DNA of 64,000 nt, taken from NCBI GenBank assembly GCA_028290465.1, contig JAQGJU010000086.1:22503-86502 (forward strand), written 5' to 3'. Positions 17,955-26,642 of the stretch are shown in pieces (the stretch's first letter is position 1; every line of letters begins with the position of its first letter). The notes under the pieces were generated by a model. The model did no database searches. It was not told where the DNA came from and saw nothing but the letters and a program-made list of their open reading frames with translations. The DNA is from Xanthobacteraceae bacterium. GTDB lineage: Bacteria; Pseudomonadota; Alphaproteobacteria; Rhizobiales; Xanthobacteraceae. A program made the translations under genes and the position numbers.

Positions 17955-18675
17955 CATCAGGATCGAAAATATCGATGCGGCCTACGGCGCGGTCCGCGTG
18001 CTGGAGGACGTGTCGCTGACCGCCAGCGACGGCGAGACCGTCGCGCTGCTCGGCACCAACGGCAACGGCAAGAGCACCGTGATGAAGTGCATCATGGGCA
18101 TCGTGCGGCCGAGCGCCGGGCGGATCGTCGCCGAGATCGACGGCGTCAGCCATGATCTCATCGGACGCAGCACCGAACAGATCGTCGACCTCGGCATTGC
18201 GCTGGTGCCGGAAGGCCGCCGGCTGTTTCCGCGCCAGACCGTCGAGGAAAATCTGCTGCTCGGCGCGTTCCGGCCGAAAGCCCGCGAACAGATCAAGAAG
18301 AACCTGGCATTCTGCTACGAGGCGTTCCCGCGCCTCGCCGAGCGGCGCTCGCAGCTTGCCGGCTCGATGAGCGGCGGCGAACAGCAGATGCTGGCGCTGG
18401 GCCGCGCCATCATGACGGCGCCGCGCATCCTGCTGATCGACGAGCCGTCGGTCGGCCTCGCACCGGTGCTGGTCAGCCGCACCATCGACAAGATCAAGGA
18501 GCTCAAGGAGGTCTATCAGCTCACCGTGCTGATGGCCGAGCAGAACTTCACGCAGGCGATCCGCATCGCCGACCGCGGCTACGTCATCGTGCACGGCAAA
18601 ATCGCGTTCGACGGCCGCTCGGCGGCCGAGTTGAACAACAACGACCTGATCCGGAAGTTTTATCTGGGGCTGTAG
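17944..18675 (+). CDS. livF: LIV ABC transporter ATPase LivF-like, cluster 2 (TTG start)
   Basis: A 243-residue ATPase. Walker A is GTNGNGKST near residues 36-44, the signature is MSGGEQQMLALGRAI, and Walker B is ILLIDEPSVGLAP. Translation must begin at TTG 17944, inside the end of livG, giving MANSIRIENIDAAYG; cluster 1 livF starts MANSALSLIDVDAFYG in the same way. It ends cluster 2 and is followed by a REP-like repeat. Confidence 0.9.
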   Translation: MANSIRIENIDAAYGAVRVLEDVSLTASDGETVALLGTNGNGKSTVMKCIMGIVRPSAGRIVAEIDGVSHDLIGRSTEQIVDLGIALVPEGRRLFPRQTVEENLLLGAFRPKAREQIKKNLAFCYEAFPRLAERRSQLAGSMSGGEQQMLALGRAIMTAPRILLIDEPSVGLAPVLVSRTIDKIKELKEVYQLTVLMAEQNFTQAIRIADRGYVIVHGKIAFDGRSAAELNNNDLIRKFYLGL

Positions 18676-18716
18676 GGCGTCGCCACGACCTTGTACACGA
18701 ACGACGCCGGCACTGC

Positions 18717-18832
18717 TTCACCTCTCCCCTGTGGGGAGAGGTCGGCGCACGAAGTGCGCCGGGTGAGGGGGGATCGACTATCGATAATCGAGATTCCTAG
18801 ACCCCCTCTCCCCAACGGGGAGAGGGAGCGCG
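18717..18832. repeat. REP-like palindromic repeat (GGGGAGAGG family), copy 2
   Basis: CCTCTCCCCtgtGGGGAGAGG at 18721-18741, a central GCGCACgaaGTGCGC hairpin, TGAGGGG, a TATCGATAATCGA spacer, and CCCTCTCCCCaacGGGGAGAGGG make a nested palindrome between livF and the convergent VOC gene. It shares arms with the copies at 215-330 and 26477-26637. Confidence 0.75.
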
Positions 18833-18892
18833 CAGCAGTCGCGGCATCTTCAGAATATCAATCGAGCAACAGCAACTAAGGCCGGCCCTAAC

Positions 18893-19369
18893 CTACCCCG
18901 CCTTCTGCTTGAAGAACGACACGCCGGCCTGATAGCGCCGCGCGTCGCTGACGTCCGGCGTCGCACGGCCCTCGGCGCGGCCATCGAACGTGATTTCCAG
19001 CAGCACGCCGCTCGGGTCGTACACGAATATCTGCCACAGCGAGGTGCCGGGCACGATGGCCTCGCGCCAGTCGTCGCCATTGGCCTTGAGCCGCATCAGG
19101 CAATCGTCCCAGCCGACCGCCGTCAGACTGATGTGGTCGATCGCGCCGGTGCCGACCGGCGTCGTGCCGCCCTCGCCAAGCGCCGGCCCGCCCGCATAAA
19201 CGTGGACGATGGCCTCGCCGACCGGCGTCGGCACCGCGATCCAGGCACCCGGAAAGCCGAAATCCGGCCGGTGGATCAGCTTAAGGCCGAGCACCTCGGT
19301 ATAGAACAGCGTGGTGGCGGTCAGATCGTTGGTTTTGATGGCAACGTGAAACAGGCCGGTGATCAGCAT
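18893..19369 (-). CDS. VOC-family (glyoxalase/extradiol dioxygenase fold) protein
   Basis: A 158-residue protein with two beta-alpha-beta-beta-beta modules. The N-terminal GLFHVAIKTNDLTATTLFY (5-23) carries the first metal histidine H8; the second module has IDHISLTAVGWDD with a histidine and ends VYDPSGVLLEITFDG, whose glutamate is the last metal ligand. That pattern fits lactoylglutathione lyase or fosfomycin-resistance relatives and many catabolic proteins. GAGGA precedes the ATG. It lies between LIV cluster 2 and the binding protein at 19496, on the binding protein's strand. Confidence 0.85.
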   Translation of the reverse strand: MLITGLFHVAIKTNDLTATTLFYTEVLGLKLIHRPDFGFPGAWIAVPTPVGEAIVHVYAGGPALGEGGTTPVGTGAIDHISLTAVGWDDCLMRLKANGDDWREAIVPGTSLWQIFVYDPSGVLLEITFDGRAEGRATPDVSDARRYQAGVSFFKQKAG

Positions 19370-19413
19370 GGCGTCCTCTTCGATGCAGCCGCTAACGATA
19401 GTCCAAAATGAAA

Positions 19414-19440
19414 ACGCGGCGCGGGATTACCGCGCCGCGT
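19414..19440 (-). terminator. Rho-independent terminator of the LIV binding-protein gene
   Basis: ACGCGGCGCGG and CCGCGCCGCGT form an 11-bp GC-rich stem around GATTA. Read on the minus strand the stem is followed by TTTCATTTTGG. It lies about 56 bases after the stop of the binding-protein gene and before the VOC gene, so it separates the two transcripts. Confidence 0.8.
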
Positions 19441-19495
19441 AGTCTTCCAGTCAACCCTTCATGTGGCAACAGCGTGCCACATGAAGTACCCGCCA

Positions 19496-20776
19496 TTACA
19501 TGTTCTTGGCTTTTTCGTACGGATACACCACGTCGCCGGACTTGATGTCGGTCGGCGTGATGATGACCTGGGTGCTGGGATCCTTGAACTGGTCGACGCC
19601 ATTGCCCTTGATGCCGCGGAACTGAACCTGCAGCACGCGGGATTTGGCCCATTCGCCGTTCGGCGCGAAGGCCACGTCGCCGACCAGGGTCTTGAACGTT
19701 GTCTTGCGGATGTGGTCCGCGATTTCCGTCTGATCGAGGCTCTTGGTCGCGTTCACGGCCTGTCCGAGCACGTCGATATACGAATAGGCGAACGGTCCCA
19801 TGTAGTAACCGAGCGGATCGACGCCTTCCTTGGCGGCGCGCTCCTGATAGGTCTGCAGGAACTCGGCGGTGCCCGGGAACATCAGCGCCTTCGACGGCAG
19901 CCAGAAGTCATAATTCACCCAGCCGTTCAGCGCCGGGCCGAGCTTGGTCTTGAACACCGTCGACTGCAGGCCGACCATCGCGCCGCCGATCATCTTCGGC
20001 TTCAGGTTGGCTTCGTTGGCGGCCAGCACCATGCCGACCGAGTCGAGCGGATACGAGCAGATCACCACCAGATCCGGATTGGTCGCCTGGATCGCCCGGA
20101 CGATCGGCGCGAAGTCGGCGGTGGAGGGCGGATAGCTCTTGTCGTAGACGACCTTCAGGCCATGCGCCTTGGCATTGGCCCGGGCTCCATCCGCCGCGTT
20201 CTTGGAGAACTCCGCGTCGGCCGCCACGATAGCAACGGTCGTCGGCTTGTCGGACTGCGCCATCGCGGTGTCGAAGAAGCCCTTGGTGAAGGACGTCTGC
20301 GGCTCCGGCCCGGACGGGATCATGGCGAAGTAGCGGTCGTATTTGAAGTTGTGGTTCACATCGAGCCCGAACAGGCCGACGAACGCCATCTTCTTGCGCA
20401 TGATGATCGGCATCGCCGGCGCCAGCATGTTGGTCGCGTAGCCGCCGACCACCAGATCGACTTTATCGACCTCGAGCAGCTTGGTGTAGATGCCTGGCAC
20501 CGTCGAGGGGTTGCTCTGGTCGTCGTAATAGATGAGCTGGACCGGCCGCCCGATCAGGCCGCCCTTCTTGTTGGTCTCTTCTTCCCAGATCTTCATGCTC
20601 AGCAGCGCGGACTTGCCGAGCGGACCGAGCGGTCCGGTCAGCGCCATGCCGAAGCCGATTTTGATCGGCTGTTTGTCCTGCGCCGAGGCGCCGGACAGGA
20701 ACATCAGGCAGGCCACGAAGGCCAATGCCAGCTTGGCCAGACCGGCCACGCCACGCATGTGCAGCAATGAGCGCAT
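19496..20776 (-). CDS. ABC transporter substrate-binding protein, LIV family
   Basis: A 426-residue periplasmic binding protein. A Sec signal is visible: basic MRSLLHMRGVAGLAK, a hydrophobic core ALAFVACLMFLSG and a cleavage-like ASAQD. The mature start PIKIGFGMALTGPLGPLG and the YYDDQSNPSTVPGIYTKLLE segment match Peripla_BP_6. GGGAGGA lies five bases before the ATG. It points toward LIV cluster 2, which has no binding protein of its own, so it is the likely partner even though it is on the opposite strand. Ligand unknown. Confidence 0.88.
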   Translation of the reverse strand: MRSLLHMRGVAGLAKLALAFVACLMFLSGASAQDKQPIKIGFGMALTGPLGPLGKSALLSMKIWEEETNKKGGLIGRPVQLIYYDDQSNPSTVPGIYTKLLEVDKVDLVVGGYATNMLAPAMPIIMRKKMAFVGLFGLDVNHNFKYDRYFAMIPSGPEPQTSFTKGFFDTAMAQSDKPTTVAIVAADAEFSKNAADGARANAKAHGLKVVYDKSYPPSTADFAPIVRAIQATNPDLVVICSYPLDSVGMVLAANEANLKPKMIGGAMVGLQSTVFKTKLGPALNGWVNYDFWLPSKALMFPGTAEFLQTYQERAAKEGVDPLGYYMGPFAYSYIDVLGQAVNATKSLDQTEIADHIRKTTFKTLVGDVAFAPNGEWAKSRVLQVQFRGIKGNGVDQFKDPSTQVIITPTDIKSGDVVYPYEKAKNM

Positions 20777-20868
20777 TCCATCCTCCCAGATGAGTCTTAT
20801 TTTATTGGGACGATCTTATGCCCATTCGCCGGGAACACGCCAGAGCATTTCGGATGGCGCAAATACAA

Positions 20869-20890
20869 CCGGCGCCAATCGCGGCGCCGG
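20869..20890 (-). terminator. Hairpin after the DUF1330 gene
   Basis: CCGGCGCC and GGCGCCGG pair around a six-base loop. On the minus strand the stem is followed by TTGTATTTG. It lies 39 bases after the DUF1330 stop and before the binding-protein start, suggesting the two genes are separate units. Confidence 0.65.
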
Positions 20891-20928
20891 CTTCCTGACA
20901 TCTATGCGACATTGTGAAACCTTAGGAA

Positions 20929-21234
20929 TTAACGCGGCGTCGCTTCGCCACCCTCGACGATGATGGTCTCGACCTCGCCGGCGCCGGCCCGGCGGAACGC
21001 GGCGGCCTCGTCGTATTCCTTCGACGTGAAGCAGGCGACGCCTTGTTCGAGGGTCGGGAACTCGATCACGACAAAGCGCTGAAACTTGTCCGGCCCTTCC
21101 ATGATCTGAAACTTGCCGCCGCGCGCCAGCACCTTGCCGCCGAACTTGGCGATGATGCCGGGTACCAGATCGGTGTATTTCTTGTACTGAACGGGATCGT
21201 TGATTTTCGAACGCGCGACCCAATAAGCAGGCAT
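20929..21234 (-). CDS. DUF1330 family protein
   Basis: A 101-residue cytoplasmic protein of the dimeric alpha-beta barrel type. PAYWVARSKINDPVQYKKYT and VVIEFPTLEQGVACFTSKEY are the two conserved regions of DUF1330, which ends near residue 95. Function is unknown; the fold is shared with antibiotic-biosynthesis monooxygenases. The start at 21234 fits the family N-terminus and follows GGAGGA. It is divergent from the cyclase-family gene at 21362, with 127 bases between. Confidence 0.85.
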   Translation of the reverse strand: MPAYWVARSKINDPVQYKKYTDLVPGIIAKFGGKVLARGGKFQIMEGPDKFQRFVVIEFPTLEQGVACFTSKEYDEAAAFRRAGAGEVETIIVEGGEATPR

Positions 21235-21361
21235 GCTTTCCTCCACACGGATATTGGATGACGGCGGCCGACAAGCCGCGACATCGGAGCGAAGTTGAAG
21301 CACGCCGGCCGCCTCGCGGCCAAGACCAAAAACACGAGATCAAAAACATCAGGAGGACGCC

Positions 21362-22135
21362 ATGGCGCGACAATTGATCGACATCTCGATTCCGTTGGAC
21401 AACGACACGATCGCCGATCCGCCGGGCTATGGGCCGCAGATCGAATATCTCGACCACCAGCAGACCGCCGCCGATGTGCTCAAGTTCTTTCCCGGCATGC
21501 GCAAGGACGAACTGCCGGACGGCGAAGGCTGGGGCTTCGAATGGATCCGGCTGTCGACGCATTGCACCACGCATCTCGATGCGCCGTATCATTTCGCCTC
21601 GACCATGAATGGTGGCGAGCGCGCCATCACGATCGACGAAGTTCCGCTGGAATGGTGCCTGCAGCCCGGCGTGAAGCTCGACTTCCGGCATTTCCCGGAC
21701 GGCTATGTGGCGACCGCGAACGACGTCGAGACCGAGTTGAAGCGCATCGGTCACACCCTGGCGCCGCTGGAGATCGTGCTGATCAACACCTCGGCCGGCA
21801 TGGCGTTCGGCCAGCCCGATTATGTGTCGCGCGGCTGCGGCATGGGCCGCGAGGCGACGCTGTACCTGCTGGAGCGCGGCGTGCGCGTCACCGGCATCGA
21901 CGGCTGGAGCTGGGACGCCCCGTTCATTCACACCATGAAAAAATACGCCGAAACCCGCGACGCCAGCCTGGTCTGGGAAGGCCACCGCGCCGGTCGCGAC
22001 ATCGGCTATTGCCACATCGAGAAGCTGCACAATTTGGAGGCGCTGCCGGCGCACGGCTTTCAGGTGAGCTGTTTCCCGGTCAAAATACGCGGCGGCTCGG
22101 CCGGCTGGACCCGCGCGGTGGCGATCATCGATTAA
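21362..22135 (+). CDS. Cyclase-family (kynurenine formamidase-like) hydrolase
   Basis: A 257-residue metal-dependent hydrolase of PF04199. The motif is H67-C-T-T-H71-L-D73-A-P-Y-H77, equivalent to the family's H-x-G-T-H-x-D-x-P-x-H; the usual Gly is Thr here. Members include kynurenine formamidase, isatin hydrolase and polyketide cyclase-like proteins that open or hydrolyse small amides and lactams. AGGAGG lies seven bases before the ATG. Its position before the Bug/Tct uptake genes suggests action on an imported substrate. The identity of that substrate is not known. Confidence 0.85.
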   Translation: MARQLIDISIPLDNDTIADPPGYGPQIEYLDHQQTAADVLKFFPGMRKDELPDGEGWGFEWIRLSTHCTTHLDAPYHFASTMNGGERAITIDEVPLEWCLQPGVKLDFRHFPDGYVATANDVETELKRIGHTLAPLEIVLINTSAGMAFGQPDYVSRGCGMGREATLYLLERGVRVTGIDGWSWDAPFIHTMKKYAETRDASLVWEGHRAGRDIGYCHIEKLHNLEALPAHGFQVSCFPVKIRGGSAGWTRAVAIID

Positions 22136-22269
22136 AGTGTTCGCGGCTCAATACGTTGACCGGATACGCCGCAAACCGGTACCATCCCGGCAGGTGGGCA
22201 ACGCCCCGCCCCTCAATGACAAAATGACCAGCCGGCGCCTCGAAGCGTCGCTCGCCCAGGGAGGACATC

Positions 22270-23253
22270 GTGGACAGACGCAGTTTCGTCGCCGGCTCGG
22301 CCGCTTCCGCGGCCGCGCTCCTGACCCGGCCCGCCGCCGCGCAGGAAGCCTATCCGTCACGCCCGATCACGGTCATCAATCCGTTTCCGCCGGGCGGCGC
22401 CGCCGACGTCGTGATGCGGCCGCTGGTCGCCGTGCTGGAACCGTTGCTCAAGCAGCCGGTGGTCGTCGACACCAAGGCCGGCGCAGCCGGCGCGATCGGC
22501 GCGCAGGTCGGCGCCAACGCCAAGCCGGACGGCTACACGCTGCTGGCCCACATCACGTCGATTTCCGGCTTCGCCGAGGTCGATAAGCTGTTCGGCCGTA
22601 CACCGAAATTCACCCGCGATAATTTCATTCCGATAGCGCGTTTCGTCGCGGACCCATGCGTACTGATCGTCAACGACCAGCAGCCCTATAAGACCTTGAA
22701 GGAATTCACCGACGACGCCAAGAAGCGGCCGGACGAAATCATCTACTCGTCGTCGGGCCTGTACAGCGCGCTGCATATTCCGATGGCGCTGTATATGAAG
22801 GCGGCCGGCGATCTGAAGCTGCGCCATCTGCCGACCAATGGCGGCGGACCGGCGCTGACCGCGCTGCTCGGCAATAATTCGCAGGCGCTGGCGTCTTCGG
22901 TGTCGGCGTGCCTCGCGCAGATCAAGGCCGGCAAGGTGCGCCCGCTCGCTTTGTTCGGCGCGCAACGCTCCAAGGCACTGCCCGACGTGCCGACCATGAA
23001 GGAGCTCGGCTACGACATCGAATACTATCTGTGGGTCGGCCTGTTCGCCCCGAAGGGCACGCCGGACGCCATCGTTACCACGCTGCGCGGCGCGCTCGAC
23101 AAGGCCGCGCATACCGACCAGTTCAAGACCGCGATGACCAATCTCGGCCAGGACCTCGATTACATGGACCAGCCGGCATTCCAGAAATTCTGGGACGCCG
23201 ATGCCAAGCGCATCGAGGAGGCGGTCAACCAGATCGGCAAGGTGCAGGGCTAA
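22270..23253 (+). CDS. Bug-family (TctC-like) substrate-binding protein 1
   Basis: A 327-residue periplasmic solute-binding protein. The N-terminus DRRSFVAGSAASAAALL with AAAQEAYPSRPITVI resembles a twin-arginine or Sec signal ending near residue 25. The mature part shows PFPPGGAADVVMRPL, the GAAGAIGAQVGANAKPDGYT loop and YYLWVGLFAPKGTP, all Bug hallmarks. The start is GTG 22270 after GGGAGGA. It is followed by a close paralogue at 23408 with about 55-60 percent identity by eye. Together with TctB and TctA it should form a tripartite tricarboxylate-type importer. Confidence 0.9.
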   Translation: MDRRSFVAGSAASAAALLTRPAAAQEAYPSRPITVINPFPPGGAADVVMRPLVAVLEPLLKQPVVVDTKAGAAGAIGAQVGANAKPDGYTLLAHITSISGFAEVDKLFGRTPKFTRDNFIPIARFVADPCVLIVNDQQPYKTLKEFTDDAKKRPDEIIYSSSGLYSALHIPMALYMKAAGDLKLRHLPTNGGGPALTALLGNNSQALASSVSACLAQIKAGKVRPLALFGAQRSKALPDVPTMKELGYDIEYYLWVGLFAPKGTPDAIVTTLRGALDKAAHTDQFKTAMTNLGQDLDYMDQPAFQKFWDADAKRIEEAVNQIGKVQG

Positions 23254-23407
23254 CTACTACGCACTTGCCGCACGCTACGGGCCCGGCAGCCACGCACGGA
23301 TGCCGGCTTCGCAGCGAACATAACCTCGCCTCGTGCGATGCACGAACAATCTCTCGTCGTCCGCCAGACATGAGCCGGACGATGTCAACGCTTTGGAAGG
23401 ACAGACC

Positions 23408-24388
23408 ATGGATCGCCGCAGTTTCGTTATCGGCACGACCGCCTCGGCCGCCGCCCTCGCGACCGGCTCCGCGTTTGCGCAGGAGACCTATCCGACCCGC
23501 ACCATCACCATCATCAATGCGTTTCCGCCGGGCGGCGTCAACGATCTGGTAACGCGTCCGGTCGCGGCGTCGCTCGAGCAGATCTTCAAGCACCCGGTGG
23601 TGGTCGACACCAAGGCCGGCGCCGGCGGACAGATCGGCGCGCAGGTCGCCTCGGCGGCCAAGCCCGACGGATACTCCCTGCTGTCCCACAACAACGGCAT
23701 CTCGGGCTATGCCGAGGTCGACAAGCTGTTCGGCCGCGCGCCCAAGACCACGCGCGCCGATTTCATTCCGCTCGCGCGCCTCGTGGCCGATCCGGTCGTC
23801 GTGCTGGTCAACGACCAGCAGCCCTACAAGACGCTGAAGGAATTCGTCGACGACGCCAAGAAGAAGCCGGACACCATCGTGTATAGCTCCGGCGGCCTGT
23901 ATGGCGCGACCCACATTCCAGTGGTGCTTTTCGAGAAAGCGGTCGGTGGCCTTAAGCTGCGTCATCTGCCGACCAATGGTGGCGGCCCGGCGATCACGTC
24001 CGTGCTCGGTAACAATGCGCAACTGACCGTCCAGACCGTCTCGGCCTCACTGTCGCACGTCAAGTCCGGTAAACTTCGCGCCCTGGCGATCCTGGCCGAC
24101 CAGCGTTCCAAAGCTTTGCCCGACGTACCGACCATGAAGGAGCTCGGCTACGATCTTGAGTATTATCTTTGGGTCGGCCTGTTCGCCCCGAAGGGCACGC
24201 CCGCCAATATCGTGTCGACGCTGGTCGACGCCATCGGCAAGGCCGCGAACACCGATCAGTTCAAAACCGCCATTACCAATATTGGTCTCGACGTCGGCTA
24301 TCAGAACGCGGCGGACTTCGCCAAGTTCTGGGAAATCGATGCCAAGCGCTCCGATGAGGCCGTGCTGGCGATCGGCAAGCAGGGCTAA
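23408..24388 (+). CDS. Bug-family (TctC-like) substrate-binding protein 2
   Basis: A 326-residue paralogue of the preceding gene, evidently from tandem duplication: both start MDRRSFV-G-x-A-S-A-A-A and share PFPPGG/AFPPGG, NDQQPYKTLKEF, LRHLPTNGGGPA and PTMKELGYD. Differences cluster in loops that face the ligand in known Bug structures. GGAAGGA precedes the ATG. The gap to the first copy is 154 bases. TctB follows 88 bases on, so this copy is the one closest to the membrane genes. Confidence 0.9.
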   Translation: MDRRSFVIGTTASAAALATGSAFAQETYPTRTITIINAFPPGGVNDLVTRPVAASLEQIFKHPVVVDTKAGAGGQIGAQVASAAKPDGYSLLSHNNGISGYAEVDKLFGRAPKTTRADFIPLARLVADPVVVLVNDQQPYKTLKEFVDDAKKKPDTIVYSSGGLYGATHIPVVLFEKAVGGLKLRHLPTNGGGPAITSVLGNNAQLTVQTVSASLSHVKSGKLRALAILADQRSKALPDVPTMKELGYDLEYYLWVGLFAPKGTPANIVSTLVDAIGKAANTDQFKTAITNIGLDVGYQNAADFAKFWEIDAKRSDEAVLAIGKQG

Positions 24389-24476
24389 ATTTAAGTATGG
24401 CTTTGCGCAGGGCCGCGGAGCCGGCCGCAGCCTTGCGCAAGCTCAGACGTAAAAGCGAAGAAGTGAAAGCGTCAAC

Positions 24477-24923
24477 ATGACCTTACGTACAGATCACGTG
24501 GCCGGTGCCGCGTTCGTCGGCTTCGGCTTGCTGATCATTGCCTTGAGTGGCGATCTGCCGGCCGGCCGCCTGTCGATGCCCGGTTCGGGCTTTCTGCCGA
24601 TGCTCGTTGCCGGCCTGACGATCGTGCTCGGCATCGCGTTGTTCCTGCGCGCCCGCGAGAGCGAGCCGTTCGCCAGCATCGACTGGCAGGACCTGACGCA
24701 TGCCGGCCCGGTCATCCTGGTCACCGCCGGCGCGATCGCGGCCTATACGGTGCTCGGCTTCATCATCACCATGGTGCTGCTGATGCTGGTGGTGCTAATC
24801 GGTGTCGAACGGCGTCGTATCGTCCACGCGGCCATCTATGGTATCGGTGTCGTGATTTTGACCTATGTGATCTTCGCCATCTTCCTGAAGTCCCCGCTCC
24901 CGCTCAGCCCGTTCGGCTTCTGA
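24477..24923 (+). CDS. tctB: TctB-family small membrane subunit
   Basis: A 148-residue protein with four hydrophobic helices, the layout of the small TctB subunit of tripartite tricarboxylate transporters. The region after helix one, MPGSGFLPMLVAGLTIVLG, matches the conserved P-G-x-x-x-F-P family segment. It is ten bases upstream of tctA, which implies co-translation. It would anchor the TctA channel protein. Confidence 0.88.
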   Translation: MTLRTDHVAGAAFVGFGLLIIALSGDLPAGRLSMPGSGFLPMLVAGLTIVLGIALFLRARESEPFASIDWQDLTHAGPVILVTAGAIAAYTVLGFIITMVLLMLVVLIGVERRRIVHAAIYGIGVVILTYVIFAIFLKSPLPLSPFGF

Positions 24924-24933
24924 AGGCATCTCC

Positions 24934-26460
24934 GTGGAAAGTACCCTCGTCAGTCTGCTGCATGGCTTTTCGGTCGCGTTCGAACCCATCAATCTTTGGT
25001 ACGCATTTATCGGCTGTTTGATCGGTACGCTGGTCGGCGTGCTGCCCGGCATCGGCCCTCTGTCGGGCATCAGCATCCTGCTGCCGATCACCTTCGGCCT
25101 CAACGCAACGCAAGCCGTGATCATGCTGGCCGGCATCTATTACGGCTCGCAATATGGCGGCTCGACCACGTCGATCCTGATGCGGATTCCCGGCGAGGCC
25201 TCGTCGGTGATGACCTGCGTCGACGGCTATGCGATGGCGCAGCGCGGCCGCGCCGGCTCGGCGCTGTGCATCGCGGCGGTCGGCTCGTTCATCGCCGGCA
25301 CCTTCGGCATCGTGATGCTGACCGTCGTGGCGCCGCCGCTGGCCACGCTAGCGTTAAAGTTTGGCCCGCCGGAATACACCGCGCTGCTGACGCTCGGCCT
25401 GATTTTCCTCGCCTATATGTCGTCGTCGTCGCTGATCCGCACGCTGCTGATGGCCTGCACCGGACTGATGCTCGGCATGATCGGCATCGACAACATGACC
25501 GGGCATTTCCGCTACAGCTTCGATCTCGTCGAATTGGGCGACGGCATCGGCATCGTGCCGGTCGCGGTCGGCCTGTTCGGGCTGGGCGAAATCCTGTCGA
25601 CGCCCAGCAAGAACGTGACCGGCAAGGTCATGGCGCCAAAGCTGCGCGAATTGCTGCCGACCACCCAGGAATGGCGCGAGGCCGCAATGCCGATCGCACG
25701 CGGCAGCGTCCTTGGCTTCATCATCGGCATCATTCCGGGCTCCGCGCACATCATCTCCAGCTTCCTGTCCTATGCACTGGAAAAGAAACTCTCTAAGCAT
25801 CCCGAACAGTTCGGCCATGGCGCGGTGGCCGGCGTCGCTGGACCTGAATCCGCCAACAACTCCGCCTCGACCGGCGCCTTCGTGCCGATGCTGGCGCTCG
25901 GCATTCCGACCGGACCGATCACCGCCGTCCTGATCGGCGCCCTGATGGTGCACGGCGTCTCGGCCGGGCCGCAGCTCGTCACCGAGCATCCCGATGTGTT
26001 CTGGGGCTTCGTCGCCTCGATGTATGTCGGCAACCTGATGCTGCTGCTGCTCAACCTGCCGCTGGTCGGCATGTTCGTCAGCGTGCTGCGGATTCCCTAT
26101 GCGTATCTATATCCGCTGATCATCATGTTCTGCATCATCGGCGTCTACGAGGTGTCGCATTCCATCGTCGACGTCTGGATCATGCTGATCATGGGCGTGT
26201 TCGGCTATGGGCTGCGCAAGTTCGGCTTCGACCCGGCGCCGCTGGTGCTTGGCCTCGTGATCGCACCGCTGTTCGAGCAGAGCCTGCGTCAGTCGCTCAT
26301 CATGTCGAACGGCGATTATCTGATCTTCTTCAGCCGGCCGATCGCGCTCGGGCTGATGCTGGTGTGCATCGCGCTGCTGGCGATGTCGGCGCTGTCGTTC
26401 TTCCTCAAACGCAACGACTGGCGGACCAAGCTGGCCGTGGCGGAAGCGGGCGAGACGTAA
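24934..26460 (+). CDS. tctA: TctA-family large permease
   Basis: A 508-residue polytopic permease. The family motif region GTLVGVLPGIGPLSGISILLP (near residues 30-50) and YYGSQYGGSTTSIL are seen, and a second GIIPGSAHIISSF copy of the repeat follows in the middle, together with GVAGPESANNSASTGAFVPM. These match TctA. It starts at GTG 24934, ten bases after tctB. Energy would come from a proton or sodium gradient, not ATP. Substrate of the system is not predictable. Confidence 0.92.
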   Translation: MESTLVSLLHGFSVAFEPINLWYAFIGCLIGTLVGVLPGIGPLSGISILLPITFGLNATQAVIMLAGIYYGSQYGGSTTSILMRIPGEASSVMTCVDGYAMAQRGRAGSALCIAAVGSFIAGTFGIVMLTVVAPPLATLALKFGPPEYTALLTLGLIFLAYMSSSSLIRTLLMACTGLMLGMIGIDNMTGHFRYSFDLVELGDGIGIVPVAVGLFGLGEILSTPSKNVTGKVMAPKLRELLPTTQEWREAAMPIARGSVLGFIIGIIPGSAHIISSFLSYALEKKLSKHPEQFGHGAVAGVAGPESANNSASTGAFVPMLALGIPTGPITAVLIGALMVHGVSAGPQLVTEHPDVFWGFVASMYVGNLMLLLLNLPLVGMFVSVLRIPYAYLYPLIIMFCIIGVYEVSHSIVDVWIMLIMGVFGYGLRKFGFDPAPLVLGLVIAPLFEQSLRQSLIMSNGDYLIFFSRPIALGLMLVCIALLAMSALSFFLKRNDWRTKLAVAEAGET

Positions 26461-26476
26461 GGTCGTCGCGGTGCTT

Positions 26477-26637
26477 CTTCACCTCTCCCCGCGTGCGGGG
26501 AGAGGTCGACTTGTGAGCGCCGAGCGCGAGCAAGTCGGGTGAGGGGGCGTCGCCGTCGTGCGCTACTTCAACGCCCCCTCACCCGCCTCGCCGCTTTGCG
26601 GCTCGGCACCCTCTCCCCGCAAGCGGGGCGAGGGTAA
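26477..26637. repeat. REP-like palindromic repeat (GGGGAGAGG family), copy 3
   Basis: CCTCTCCCCgcgtgcGGGGAGAGG near 26481-26505, then TGAGGGGGCGTCG paired with CAACGCCCCCTCA, then GAGCCGCAAAGCGGC-type and CCTCTCCCCgcaagcGGGGCGAGG hairpins. It fills the gap between tctA and the convergent msrP gene and could act as a two-way terminator. It is the longest of the three copies. Confidence 0.75.
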
Positions 26638-26642
26638 AAAAC

